Positions 1 through 13,154 are shown, counted from the stretch's first letter. The stretch is 64,000 nt of DNA from Wurfbainia villosa (GCA_025175895.1 CM046003.1:31641245-31705244); one strand, 5' to 3'. Notes: generated from the letters alone by a model not told the origin. A program made the numbers and translations.

Positions 1-606
1 CCCATTGCACTTGTAACAGGTAACTTCCGATCTAGGTCTTGGTTTGTTGTCCACGACCTTTATGACATCTTTCTTCGTAAACCTCTTTTTCTAGTTAAAC
101 ATCTAATGGACCATGTTTACAATTTCTTCCTCTCCGTTTAGGTCCAACTCCGACTCATCTTCGGACTCACTCTTGGTTTTCTTTTCCTTTTTGGTTGAAC
201 CTGCCACTAAAGCAATACCATTCTTGGTTTGACCCGAGTTAGCTTGTTCGTGTAGTTAAAGTTTGTAGAAAAGTTCGTCTAGTCTAATTAAGGAAAGATC
301 CCAGGAGACCTTATAGGCATCGACGATTTGTGTTCATAAGGCGTTCCGAGGAAATGACCTAAGGGTATACCTAATTATATCCCTATTTTCAATTTGATGG
401 CCTATTAGGTGGAGTCTATTTAGTATGTCCTTTATCCTAGTGTGAAGTTGACTAGCACTTTCATTTTCAAGCATTTTACAATTAAATAGCTTATTAAGTA
501 GCATGCCTCTTTTAGCTATTCTAGTGTCATTAGTGTCATCAGTGTCATCGTGTAATTCAATTATTTTATCCCAAAGTTCCTTAGAATTTTCAAAGGGTTC
601 GACTCT
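1..606 (-). pseudogene. Copia gag (element A), C-terminal part with zinc knuckle
   Basis: Minus-strand gag remnant that would form the virus-like particle of a Ty1/copia element. Seen: a UBN2-type segment (ELWDKIIELHDD, then LLNKLFNCKMLENESASQL and LRSFPRNAL) and, at the window edge, the start of a CCHC zinc knuckle (CYKCNG). Frameshifts and stops lie between about 120 and 330. The frame runs rightwards into the inserted gypsy LTR, and the rest of gag resumes at 11344. The element continues off the left edge, so whether pol is present is unknown. Confidence 0.85.
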
Positions 607-611
607 ATTGA
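607..611. repeat. Target-site duplication ATTGA (left) of gypsy element G
   Basis: ATTGA abuts the TG of the left LTR at 612. The same five bases follow the CA of the right LTR at 11344-11348. Confidence 0.95.
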
Positions 612-3600
612 TGTCACACCCCGAGAGTATACCGTACCGAAAAGCAAACGAACGACATCTCCCCTGTACGTGGCAACATATCTGGTTAATACAAGGCCCG
701 TAGGTCCAAAACAACAATATAATATAAAGATATCAACATACCAAATACAGCGGAAACATACTGACAGATAAAACAAGATACAAAGACCCAACTGTGCACT
801 CCGGAGTGACTTTGACACAACAAGAATCGCAACAGAAATAACATCAAAGACCAAATACATACATCACATCCGTATATCATAAATACGGAAAAATACAAGG
901 TAAAATCCCAAAAACGACAATCCACAATAATACAACAATATGGAATATATATCCATCCATTCGGTGTGAGATGAGATCAGCTGGCAGAGCTCTGAACGTC
1001 CAAGGAATCTTCTACCTGTTACCTGGGTGACAGGAAACCCAGGGTCCGGGGTGGTGAGTATAAACTCAGGGGTAATATATAAAAAGTGCATGAACAACAT
1101 ATAGGATAACGAGATCTACAAGTATACATGTGAAGATCTACAAGTATACAACATGAGTCCAATAGACATACAGTCCTATCCAAATCTAATAACAAGTAAC
1201 CACAGTAAAGTCATACTCAATGTATATACTAAACTGATCAACTGAACATGAAGTAATGTACCAACGTACCTGACGGTCTGCAACACCATAAGCTATATCA
1301 TCCTGAACAGATATACAATAACATAACTCATATAACGTACAAAGTCAATCCCAAATCTGACCAACACTCAGACATATGAACAATATATAATCACATGTAA
1401 AACATCCCGGTCCATACCACACTACGATAGGACGCTAATCAAATGCATACAACAGTCTTGACCAACACATATATCATGTTCAACACACAGCAGTATATAA
1501 TATGCAAATGACATATATCATGATGTACAAACATATGCAACAAACAAATGCAGCATCTCACAGGCATATGTAAAACATATATCGAATACATGCATACATA
1601 TATATCAGCAATGCATATGCATGGTCATGTCCGCGGACCCATCCAACCACGACCCCAGTATGGCCAGGGTGGCATGACATGACAACTATCCTGACTCCAG
1701 CCGACACTACTCTCGAGTGACCGAGTTGGGTAGTATGAAACAATAGCTAGCCGCCATAGAGCTATATGCTACTCACACGGGGGTCCCTGCTACTAGCAGC
1801 TCCATCCCTACCCATGAGTAGACGAGCACCGCACCCAAGACAACTGTACATCACACGACCACCGTCTATAGTGGGTGAGTGCGCTAACTACCACTCTGCA
1901 CAGTGGCCAAGTGCGCATCTCTAGCTACCACCATCCATAGTGACCGAGAACGGCATGCATAACAATGCTGCTCTGCACTCAACCCTGCTACCACTACCCC
2001 GAGTGGCCGGGGAGGCAGGATGACTGACGACCCATCTCAACCACAAGGGAGACCCAGTCAACAGCATACATGCAATGTAATGATGCATATCTCCACACAA
2101 GTATCCTCACAACACTCCCTATCCCACGGGGAGTCCTGGTCAACCAAAAGTCAACTATGCAAGGACTACAATCCACAAAACTCTCTCTATCGCACAAAGA
2201 GTCATACCCAACTGACAGTCAACCACGCTAAGACCTCCAGTCCGTGGCGAGATACTATCGACAATCCATATAACCATACACAGATATACGATCCATAATG
2301 GATATGCAATCATACTAGGTCCTCCAGTCCATAACCACATACTGACACTCACACTTATCTATGCACAACCACTAGATCTACCATAGATGCATAACTAATA
2401 AGTGTACGATACAACAATCGACTCCATAATCTAATCCATCATCTAACTCTAGTGATGTAACACAATAACCCAATCTGAGGTCACAAAGATAACCCTAACC
2501 ACCTGTACTTACTGAACATCCATCAGCTAACACATAATAGGGTTTATAGTTCCTATCCGTGCTAGATAATCAATGAAGTAACAACAATATATCTCAAAGG
2601 TCAAGGCAGTACAAGCATATGATTAAATAAGAGTGGATCTAAGATCAAAGTAATTGCATAAGTCCAAATTCATGCACCAGATTCAGATCAAAACTACCTA
2701 ACCAGGGTAGATATTACTCACTTGATATGAAGATTACATTATCCGTCTTCACATCCGAGACTCCGTCTCATATCAACGTCCTGTACACAACATAGAACAC
2801 ACTTCAGTTCAATGATAAGCCAATGATGACATCAAATACCAAATCAAACCCAAATCCTAATTAGCCAACCGACAAATACACTAAAATAATTACCAATTCA
2901 CTTCCCACTGTTCAATCAACCACAGCTTATCTGAAAACACAAATCCACTGCAGATCTCCATAATTTACAAGTATGTCAATTCTCAATCTTCTGAAATCAC
3001 AACTTTTCACAGCAGTCACCTAATATTAGAACCACATTAATTCACAACTACATCTCCACAACTGATCAATCTCATCCCATCAAAATTACATTAACTGCAA
3101 ATCAACTCATCCACAATTATCTAACGCAGATAACCAACAACATTCAACCAAATTTAATCATATTAATCTCTCAACTATAATTTATCCAATCCACAAAACA
3201 ACTCAACATACCAATCCACCATATTAATCGTAAATATACTAATCAAAACTTACCTTACCTTGCCAATTCAAATCCAGCTTCCCAACTCAACTTTGATCGC
3301 CATAGCTACTCTACAGCCACCATCTATTACCTCCTTCAAACCTCTGCCCAAACAATCGATTGTCGATTTCCCCAGATCTGAGCCCTCAAGCTCACAACTC
3401 CTTCCACACACCGCCGGAACAACCACATAGATCCACCGACAAAGCCACAGATTGCAACAAACGAACGATTTCAACCTCAATGCAATCCACAGCCAAACCA
3501 AATCAACATCGAACAGAAAACCACAACCAATACAACAATTACCATAGGAAAACCAAGAGAACTCGAAGCTTACCGAGCTTAGCTCTCCCCCGGCAGCACC

Positions 3601-4278
3601 CCTTCCTCGTCCTCTGTCCACCGACAAAATTTGAGCTCCGATCACTGCCCAAACCATGGATCCAAGCTCAATCAGAACCTGCATCGAGATCTCATCGAAA
3701 AGAAGAATGAAAGTGACCCCTTACCCAGCTCCGACGATGATCGACGGCGAGATCCCTCCTCTCGGCAGTTCACTCCCTAGTGTCCCAGCTCCTCAACTAA
3801 CTTCCCCCTCGACTCTAGCCTGCTCGACGCCCCTCCTCTGACCGGATCTCTCACCAGAGGCGCCAACAGCAGTCGCTCATGGAGGAAGGAGGAAGATGGA
3901 GAAGAAATCACCGATTGCGATGAAGAGAGGAAGAAGAAAGTCGATCGCGATGAATGCCCTGTTCGGTTTGTTCGTTCCTTTAAAGGTCGTTCGGCCAACC
4001 CAAACTGTTAACTCAAACTGGTTCAGATCCAACCCAAGTTCAATCCAACTTCAGTTCAAGCCAACCTAAGCTCAATCCAATTTGATTCTGCCCAACCGGT
4101 TCAGCTAATTTCAAGCCCAGCAATTTAGGCCCAATGGACTCAGCCCAACAATTTTAGCCCAAGTCCACTCCTTAACCAATCCCTTGATTAAGCCCAATTA
4201 GCTAATTAACCTAATCACTAATTAAACCCAATTAATAAAAGGGTTAATCCATATAATTTTTTCTTTTCGTATTCTACA
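612..4278 (-). repeat. LTR of G (3' LTR in element orientation)
   Basis: 3667 bp, TG...CA ends, collinear with 7702-11343 apart from small indels. It holds a GC-richer block at about 3270-3960 with short open frames on both strands that I do not regard as genes. Confidence 0.93.
1640..2030. repeat. Imperfect hairpin-repeat array in LTR of G
   Basis: Several units of roughly 40-70 bases carry CTACCAC(T) followed a few bases later by AGTGGCC or a variant, so each unit can fold on itself. The array recurs at about 8720-9110 in the other LTR. Confidence 0.6.
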
Positions 4279-4292
4279 TTCTCCTCCACTAA
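4279..4292 (-). other. Polypurine tract of G
   Basis: On the minus strand AGTGGAGGAGAA directly precedes the LTR start TGTAGAATACG, the usual position for second-strand priming. Confidence 0.75.
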
Positions 4293-4539
4293 TAAAAATT
4301 TGGTCCCCAAATTTTCGACTCATGTACTAGTACGGGATGTCACAATAATCATCTCAAGTATCCGGAGCAAAGTCACACCTCAAGTGACTAAGTGGGGTAT
4401 TGAGCTCGAATATTATATTCCAGCTCTTATATACACTCTCAATCAACCTATTAAGTGGTAAATAACTGTACCAAAGTGGAGCTCTATATTTATGACTTGT
4501 TGGAGACTTTGCTAGAATCATAAGATGAATCATGAATCA

Positions 4540-4800
4540 CTATCAGAAATGATACTCAAGGATACTCCATGGATATCATTCCGTCAAACGATCCAACGAA
4601 GTCCATCTTATAGCTCGGAAGGAAATGAGCGGACCTAGCTAATTGATCATCGATTATCCAAATCACATCAAGTCCTTTCCGAATTCTAGATAATCTCCCA
4701 ACACAGTCTAATGTACTAGGCTACCACTTCCATCTCAGTACATAACCCTATTGGTCACTAATATTTCACCTTTACTTGTTGGCACACACAAACTACGAAA
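4540..4800 (-). pseudogene. Gypsy integrase remnant
   Basis: Minus-strand translation, interrupted by stops, shows VCQQVK (about 4772-4790), as in the end of the integrase zinc-binding domain, then LDVIWIIDDQLARSAHFLP (about 4605-4675). The latter resembles the 'VDRLTKSAHFLP' part of the gypsy integrase core. No intact frame remains. The fragment lies 3' of the protease remnant, as expected for gypsy pol. Confidence 0.65.
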
Positions 4801-5640
4801 TCAACCATCGTCTAGGCCCTGAAACCTAGTTTCACAACTTCCGACCAGGTGATTTCCATCACCTTCTTGGTCCAACAAATCAGCGGTATAGTAACGCTAG
4901 TAACATCCTATCAACTTCTACGGTATCAACCAAATCAATCCAGGGAAACCACAACTTCCCTTAAGATCGTGAGTATATCCAACAGTATCATCTAAGAAGG
5001 CAACCACCAACGGGTCTAGTCGCTTCATGAACGACTAAATCGTTAATAAGTCTAACAACATTATCAACATCTCCTACAATTCCTACCAAGTATGAAATGT
5101 CATCTTCTACACACCTACATCCTTTTTACTCTAAGCAGATGATATCTCAATCATCACACCCACAAGGGTAATTGTATGACATCAAGTCACTACAATATCA
5201 ACACTCCAATTATAAATCAACCTTAGAGTATACACCGGTGTCTTTTAAGCTGATCTAAATAGATCATCTATCCACAACGAAGGATATTATTCTCAACAAC
5301 TACTGTATTCCATCATCGATAATTGATGTATAACCTCAAAGGTTCGTCTCTCTTCTAACAAGAAGTTTTGGATCTTCTCGAGAAGAAACCCTAAGACAAA
5401 TAAATCTCCCATAGTGTTTAGCAACACTGATACCCGTAAAATCATCTCCCGGTATGAGGTCTTCAATATCAGAACTATTCCCGAAATCACCCCAATCGCA
5501 TATTCCACTTGCCCATATAGTGGCAAGCCCAGGAGTTCATCCGAATACTACACCCGAATACTCTCGAATTATATGCACATCCGAGATACATGTTATACCC
5601 TCATTTCAACAATTTAACTAGCCGTAAGGATATGTTTTAT
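4801..5640 (-). other. Decayed pol interior of G, no recognisable domain
   Basis: Lies between protease and integrase remnants, where reverse transcriptase and RNase H should be. At about 840 bp it is too short for both, and I see no YVDD-type motif in any minus frame. Probably a deleted and mutated pol segment. Confidence 0.45.
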
Positions 5641-5860
5641 AGTGAAGGTATGTCTAGCAAAGGCTAAGGGTATCCCTTGACTTCTTGGTTGTTGATCAAC
5701 ATCTCACCTGACGGTAGAGAAACCACCAACCCACAAGTGGGTAGGAACCCTTCTAATCCTATCTAAGAATATTCTAGACCTAGCTACCTGTAACCATCAA
5801 TATCTCTCAATATATCCACACATAGGGTAAACTAAAAGTAACACCCCGGATGACCACTTC
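5640..5860 (-). pseudogene. Gypsy aspartic protease remnant
   Basis: The plus-strand text around 5680-5800 (TTGATCAACATCTCACCTGA and flanks) is closely similar to 51340-51440, which on the minus strand encodes a gypsy retropepsin with the loop LPSGEVLITTQ. Here the frame is broken by stops, so this is a decayed protease domain. Confidence 0.6.
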
Positions 5861-6640
5861 TTCGACCTTCTATACCTCTTCTCGAGTAACCATGTAAACT
5901 CGCCCAATATTTGTTCTTGATGGCTGAACTTCTGTAAGTGCAAAGGAATACCATGGAGGAACTGAAGTAACTACTGAAACTGAGGTACAACCTGAAATGG
6001 CTGCAATGAAGATGGCAAACACTGTTGTACGAGTAAAGAGTACACCACTGACTGTGAAGTACTGAATAGCTGCCAACATCATAGCATGCTCCAACTCTGC
6101 GAAAGGTATGGCTGCGTCTGGAGAATACAGCATAGATACGACCATCGTCGTAAACTCTCTCCTCTGTACAAATCATAACCATGCCTGATGAGGTAACAGT
6201 TGTTGTCGTCTGGATGTATGAATCTTCTGAGATGTCTTCTGCTAATACTGCTGAGTAGCTTGCTCCTCCCGGCTGGAAGTATCAAAGAACTCCACTATGT
6301 CTGAGATAAGATCGCTGCTGATGTGATAATCTAATCTTCTGTAATGATCTCGACTTTCAAGGTTGTGGATCGTCCTCTCGAAAGCATCATCTATAGTCTT
6401 CAACTGGGTCTTCAAGGTACATACTCTCCTAATAGGTACTGGCTGCTTATAGTATAAACGGATAAAATGATCCATCGGATAATCTGACTCTAGTGTCGTC
6501 ATGACCCGCACTTCACGTACATAATCTCCCTTCGGAGTCTTTCCTCTGATTTCACTGATAAATATGCAAAGATGCTGACAATCTGCAGTCGGTCTTCTAT
6601 GATCGAAAAACTCTCCAATAGTAGCTCATGACTCATGACT
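5861..6640 (-). pseudogene. Gypsy gag remnant
   Basis: Overlapping short minus frames (5870-6145, 6079-6285, 6242-6511) with stops between them lie just 5' of the protease remnant, where gag belongs. 6242-6511 encodes a charged helical segment without a clear signature. The stretch at 6040-6130 resembles 51740-51830 of the second gypsy fragment. Identification rests mainly on position. Confidence 0.5.
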
Positions 6641-7682
6641 CTAATCTTGCTCCTTTTGTCAAACATTCGAAGACTTCTGATTCCAATAATTTGACTTGCA
6701 ATATATACTTATCAAATCTCCAACTCTTAAAACACTAGCTACGGAGTCATTCCTATACACATGACTCGATCTAAAGACTTTCAGTAGGATCTGATAGAAG
6801 ATCCAGACATCCTGATCAAGATGTCAACCGATAACCCGTGGGTGGACAAAACTAACCCAATCACATTCTTGGGCTATTAAATGATCGTAACCTTCGCAAG
6901 TCTAACGACTCTGTATGGTACTCCCATTACCAAACGATTACCCTACTCGATGCTCAAGAATTCCCTGGCAATGAGTCAAAGAAGATGACATGAAAAAATA
7001 CTCTCTCACAACATCACTACACCGTGGCCAAGTGATGTGTGATTTCCCGAAGGTTATTTCCTATATCTTCCACGAAGTACCGACTAGATTCGGATAATGG
7101 TATTCAACTAACACTATTTTCTCCGTATAACACGAGTTACTCAAAAGTACTTTCAAAGTTATACAACCTAACATGACCAACTCAGGGATCAAAATCCCTA
7201 TGAATATCTCCAAACTAATCCTCTACTATCTGCATCAACAATAGTATACTCGCTTGTCCATTACCCCATAGGTAATGATCTGACTAACATAATTAGTGAA
7301 AATCCTTAGGATTGTAATCTTTGATTTCCACATGAAATGTGACTACCTAACCCCTGCTTTCCGACTTGATATCAGTCGACTCTCCAAGGTAATTACCTTT
7401 TCGATAGTAGGTACATGTATAATAACCTCAACATGTCGTTCCCTTGGTCAACTCAAACCACAATTACGAATAGTGACTACCACACTACAAGTCATCCCTG
7501 TTATAAGCAACTAAATGCATAGCCAACAGAAGGATATGTAATAACAATTAACATACCTTAAACCTTTTAGCTCAGAGATGTCCGCAACAGCCAGATCCAA
7601 GAACTCACAAAACCAAAATTGAGTAAAGAAAAACTCGATGTTCGAACAAAATAAAATTCGAAAGTGGACTTCGTAACCTAGG
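6641..7682 (-). other. 5' interior of G, no coding signal seen
   Basis: Between the gag remnant and the primer site. No frame longer than about 70 codons and no recognisable motif; probably decayed gag N-terminus plus leader. Confidence 0.45.
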
Positions 7683-7683
7683 G

Positions 7684-7695
7684 CTCTGATACCAA
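7684..7695 (-). other. Primer-binding site of G
   Basis: Reverse complement TGGTATCAGAGC, the plant initiator tRNA-Met primer-site consensus, six bases from the LTR edge at 7702. Confidence 0.88.
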
Positions 7696-7701
7696 TAAAA
7701 T

Positions 7702-10700
7702 TGTCACGCCCCGAGAGTATGATGTACCAAAAAGAAAACGAAAGACATCTCCCCTGTACGTGGCAACATATCTGGTTAATACAAGGCCCGTAGGCCCACA
7801 ACAATAATATAATATAAAGATATCAACATACCAAATACAGCAGAAATATATTGACAGATAAAACAAGATACAAATACCCAACTGTGCACTCCAGAGTGAC
7901 TTTTACACAATAAGAATCACAACAGAAATCACATCAAAGACCAAATACATACATCACATCCGTATATCCTAAATACGGAAATAATACAGGGTAAAATCCC
8001 AAAATGACAATTCACAAGAATACAACAATACGGAATACATATCCATCCATTCGGTGTGAGATGGGATCAGTTGGCAGAGCTCCGAACATCCAAGGAATCT
8101 TCTACCTGTTACTTGGGCGACAGGAAACTCAGGGGCCGGGGTGGTGAGTATAAACTCAGGGGTAATATATAGAAATTGCATGAACAACATATAGGATAAC
8201 GAGATCTAAAAGTATACATGTAAAGATCTACAGGTATACAACATGAGTCCAATAGACATATAGTTCTATCCAAATCTAATAACAAGTAACTACAGTAAAG
8301 TCATACTCAATGTATATACTAAACTGATCAACTGAACATGAAGTAATGTACCAACGTACCTAACGGTCTGCAACACCATAAGCTATATCATCCTGAACAG
8401 ATATACAATAACATAATCCATATAACGTACAAAGTCAATCCCAAATCTGACCAACACTCAGACATATGAACAATATATAATCACATGTAAAAAATCCCGG
8501 TCCATACCACACTACGACAGGACGCTAATCAAATGCATACAACAGTCTGGACCAACACATATATCATGCTCAACACACAACAGTATATAATATGCAAATG
8601 ACATGTATCATGATGCACAAACATATACAACAAACAAATGCAGCATCTCATAGGCATATGTAAAACATATATCGAATACATGCTTACATATATATCAACA
8701 ATGCATATGCATGACCATGTCTGCGAACCCGTCCAACCATGACCCTAGTATGGCCAGGGTGGCACGACATGATAACTATCCCAACTCCAGCCGGCACCAC
8801 TCTCGAATGACCGAGTTGGGTAGTATGAAACAGTAGCTAGCCTCCATAAAGCTATATGCTACTCACACGGGGGTCCCTGCTTCTAGCCGCTCCGTCCCTA
8901 CCCATGAGTAGACGAGCACCGCACCCAGGACAACTGCACATCACATGACCACTGTCTATAGTGGGTGAGTGCGCTAACTACCACTCCGCACAGTGGCCAA
9001 GTGCGCATCTCCAGCTACCACCATTCATAGTGGCCGAGAACGTCACACACAACAATGCTTTGCACTCAACCCTGCTACCACTAGCCCGAGTGGCCAGGGA
9101 GGCAGGATGACTGACGACCTGTCTCAACCACAAGGGAGACCCAGTCAACAGCATGCATGCAATGTAATGATGCATAACTCCACACAAGTATCCTCGCAAC
9201 ACTCCCTATCCCACGGGGAGTCCTGGTCAACAAAAAGTCAACTATACAAGGACTACAATCCACAAGACTCTCTCTATCGCACAAAGAGTCATATCCAACT
9301 GACAGTCAACCACGCTAAGACCTCCAGTCTGTGGCAAGATACTATCGACAATCCATATAACCATACACAGATATACGATCCATAATGGATATGCAATCAT
9401 ACTAGGACCTCCAGTCAATAACCACATACTGACACTCACACACTTATCTATGCACAACCACTAGATCTACCATAGATGCACAACTAATAAGTGTACGATA
9501 CAACAATCGACTCCATAATCTAATCCATCACCTAGTGATGTAGCAGTAACTCAATCTGAGGTCACAAAGATAACCCTAACCATCTGTACTTACTGAACAT
9601 CCATCAGCTAACACATAATAGGGTTTATAGTTCCTATCCGTGCTAGATAATCAATGAAGTAACAACAATATATCTCAAAGGTCAAGGCAGTACAAGCATA
9701 TGATTAAATAAGAGTGGATCTAAGATCAAAGTAATTGCATAAGTCCAAATTCATGCACCAGATTCAGATCAAAACTACCTGCCAGGGCAGATGTTACCCA
9801 CATGATATGGAGATTACATTATCCGTCTTCACATCCGAGACTCTGTCTCGTATCAACGTCCTGTACACAACATAGAACACACTTCAGTTCTATCACAAGT
9901 CCAATGATGATGTCAAATCCCAAATCAAACCCAAATCCTGATTAGCCAACCGATAAATACACTAAAACAATTACCAATTCACTTCCCACTGTTCAATCAA
10001 CCACAGCTTATCTGAAAACACAAATCCACTGCAGATCTCCATAATTTACAAGTTGTCAATTCTCAATCTTCTGAAATCACAACTTTTCACAGCAGTCACC
10101 TAATATTAGAACCACACTAATTCACAACTACATCTCCACAACTGATCAATCTCATCCCATCAAAATCACATTAACTGCAAATCAACTCATCCACAATTAT
10201 CTAACGCAGATAACCTACAACATTCAACCAAATTTAATCCTATTAATCTCTCAACTATAATTCAGCAAATCCATAAAACAACTCAACATACCAATCCACC
10301 ATATTAATCGTAAATATACTAATCAAAACTTATCTTACCTTTCCAATTCAAATCTAGCTTCCCAGCTCAACTCCGATCGCCATAGCTACTCTACAGCCAC
10401 CATCTATTACCTCCTTCAAACCTCTGCCCAAACAATCGATTGTCGATTTCCCCAGATCTGAGCCCTCAAGCTCACAACTCCTTCCACACACTGCTGGAAC
10501 AACCACATAGATCCACCGACAAAGCCACAGTTCCAACAAATGAACGATTTCAACCTCAATGTGATCCACAGCCAAACCAAATCAACATCGAACAGAAAAC
10601 CACAATCAATACAACAATTACCATAGGAAAACCAAGAGAACTCGAAGCTTACCGAGCTTAGCTCTCCCTTGGCAACACCCCTTCCTCATCCTCTGTCCAC

Positions 10701-11343
10701 CGACAAAATTTGAGCTCCGATCACTTCCCAAACCATGGATCCAAGCTCAATCAGAACCTGCATCGAGATCTCATCTCAAAGAAGAATGAAAGCGACCCCT
10801 TACCCAGCTCCGACGACGAGATCCCTCCTCTCGACAGTTCACTCCCTAGTGTCCCAGCTCCTCAACAAACTTCCCCCTCGACTCTAGCCTGCTCGGCGTC
10901 CCTCCTCCGACCGGATCTCCCACCAGAGGCACCAACAGCAGTCGCTCGCAGAGGAAGGAGGAAGATGGAGAAGAAATCGCCGATTGCGATGAAGAGAGGA
11001 AGAAGAAAGCCGATCGCGCGATGAATGCCCTGCTCGGTTTGTTCGTTCCTTTGAACCCAAACTGGTTCAGGTCCAACCCAAGTTCAATCCAACTTTAGTT
11101 CAAGCCAACCCAAGCTCAATCTAATTTGATTCAGCCTAACTGGTTCAGCCAATTTCAAGCCCAGCAATTTGGGCCCAATGGACTCAGCCCAACAATTTTA
11201 GCCCAAGTCCACTCCTTAACCAATCCCTTGATTAAGCCCAATTAGCTAATTAACCTAATCACTAATTAAACCCAATTAACCCACTAATTAAACCCAATTA
11301 ATAAAAGGGTTGATCCATATAATTTTTTTTTTCGTATTCTACA
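7702..11343 (-). repeat. LTR of G (5' LTR in element orientation)
   Basis: 3642 bp, collinear with 612-4278. It differs by scattered substitutions and small indels, for example a short tandem duplication of the CCCAATTAA text at about 11270-11300. Confidence 0.93.
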
Positions 11344-11348
11344 ATTGA
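11344..11348. repeat. Target-site duplication ATTGA (right) of G
   Basis: Matches 607-611 exactly. The gag frame of A continues without a shift if one copy plus the element is removed. Confidence 0.95.
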
Positions 11349-11845
11349 GCTCTTCTTTGGTTAGTCTGCATTGCAAGGTGCTAAGGGCCTTGTAATCAAC
11401 TTGAGCTTGTTTCCTTATGTTTGCAATCCATTTCTCCAAATCTAATAACTCTCCCGAATCATCTACCGAAGGAATGAAACCTTTTCTGATCGAAAATCAC
11501 ACCTTAAGATTGGTTTTCAAGAAGCACTCTATTCACCTTTTCCAATAAGAAAAATCCTCTCCATTAAAGAGAGGAGGGAGAACGACACTATACCCCTCTA
11601 AGTGTGACATAATTTTTTATTTATAAAAATAGATTTTTTTTTTAATTTTCAAAAATATTCCTAGAGTTATACAATTTGAGTAAGATTGTGCTAGTGTAAA
11701 AGTTGAACTTATACTAGAGCAAGATAGACAAGTATTAGAAAATTTATTCTAATGCAAAAGTAAAAATTAATCTAAGACAAGAATAATAAAATTAAAGATT
11801 TTTTTTTTAAATGCTCTCATTGGTTGTTGCACCAAAATCGGAGCG
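11344..11845 (-). pseudogene. Copia gag (element A), N-terminal part
   Basis: Minus-strand frame holding SVDDSGELLDLEKWIANIRK and KALSTLQCRLTKEEL (about 11344-11480). It reads directly into the gag segment ending at 606 across the inserted gypsy element. Upstream, towards 11845, the sequence is AT-rich with stops and then reaches the primer site. Confidence 0.75.
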
Positions 11846-11864
11846 CCCCCGCTCTGATACCAAT
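11846..11864 (-). other. Primer-binding site of element A
   Basis: Reverse complement ATTGGTATCAGAGCGGGGG directly abuts the LTR end at 11865. Confidence 0.85.
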
Positions 11865-12364
11865 TGTAGGATCGAAGATGTCCGAGAGATGCGGGTGAAT
11901 CTCGGAAGTTATAAAATTTTCTTTTTATTTTTTTTTAAATATAAGAGTATGCAATGGAATTAGAAATAAAATAAGACGAGTATTTTTACTTGGCTCACAA
12001 GCCTAGTTGGGTTGCTACTCCAAGGTCCGTAGCTCTTCTGAGAGCTACCTCGATGGATAATTCACTAAAAGACCCTCCGATTTAAACTCTCGAACTCGAA
12101 GGGTATTCGCTTTTTACAAGGATGAGAGAGAAAGGTAACACACTACCTTCCCTCTAGAAATTAAGTACAAAAAAAGTGAAATCAAGTGCAAGAAATGAAT
12201 TTAAGCTTATACCGACACTTGGAAATGTAGAGGTGTAGCTCGTGTCGGACTTGCAAGAAGTTGGCATGTCGAAGTTTTTACGGACGAGAGATGATGGTGA
12301 TAGCACTTGGACATATTTGAATTGTTATCTTCGGAGATGGTCCACTATTTCTTTTATAAGCCTA

Positions 12365-12595
12365 TTCCAGTCGACTCGAACACCCTCTAGTTGACTCCAA
12401 TTCACCTGGCTCCACGTAGGAAAATTTGCCTTTCTAGTCGACTGGACCTCCCCAGTCGACTGGAGCTCTTGCCATCTTGGTTGCCAGATCTTCAGTCGAT
12501 CATCAACTGGCTTGCCAACTAGGCATCCCAGTCGACTGGATCATACTCAGTTGACTGGACCGTAGTCGACTAGAAATTAATCAGTCGACTAGATA
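12365..12595. repeat. GTCGAC palindrome cluster in LTR A
   Basis: Repeated CAGTCGACTGG-type palindromes, some decayed (GTTGAC, GTCGAT), in about 230 bases. Similar clusters lie at 17640-18020, 48260-48680 and 60070-60400 in related LTRs. Confidence 0.8.
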
Positions 12596-13154
12596 CTTGC
12601 AAAACATGATTAACACAAAATATAGTATGAAATTAAATAGCAGTAGTAATACTGCTCAATCTCAACTTCTTATTCCCACATGGACTATCCGTCGGATCGA
12701 CACTTAGCTTTGTCTTCCTACAGAGGACTCAGTCTCATCTCTTCACTCGAGGCTTACCTGTCGACTACCCAACCGGACTTACCATGCTTGGCATCCGATC
12801 TAACTCACTAGGGATTCCCATCAGCTGTCCAGTCTCCTTGACCTAGCTAGCCAATTTCATGTCGATTGTCCAGTTTCCTAACCCAATCAGTCTTCTACTA
12901 GATGTCTGGTTCACTTGACCTATCTAGACTTCATGCCTAGTGTCCGATCCTCCTGATCTGTCAAGGCTTCTACCTAGCATCTAATCAACACAATCTACTA
13001 GGACTTTCCATGCTTTGCCTAGTATCCGATCCGCCTGACCTACTAGGGCTTTCTCATTAAGCCTGCAGGTTTAACACGCATATCAAAACACAAGTAATTC
13101 CTAACTTTATTTTATGGTTCATACATCAAAAATAAAGAGTGATGTTCCCTACAT

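Larger units (their letters stand above)
612..11343 (-). mobile_element. Ty3/gypsy LTR retrotransposon G, complete but decayed
   Basis: Two long near-identical LTRs (612-4278 and 7702-11343) begin TGTCAC and end TTCTACA on the plus strand and bound a 3.4 kb interior. The reverse complement next to the right LTR reads TGGTATCAGAGCCC (primer site), and next to the left LTR a purine tract (AGTGGAGGAGAA), so the element points to the minus strand. Recognisable remnants run gag, protease, then an integrase-like stretch; no clear reverse transcriptase is visible and the interior is too short for a full pol. LTRs of about 3.6 kb with an iMet primer site suggest the Tekay/Del chromovirus lineage (inferred). 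It sits inside the gag of copia A with an exact ATTGA duplication. Confidence 0.93.

Noticed and set aside
3268..3710. Frames of 116-138 codons in the LTR of G
   Set aside because: The matching part of the other LTR (about 10354-10661) has different frames after small indels, so no selection for protein.
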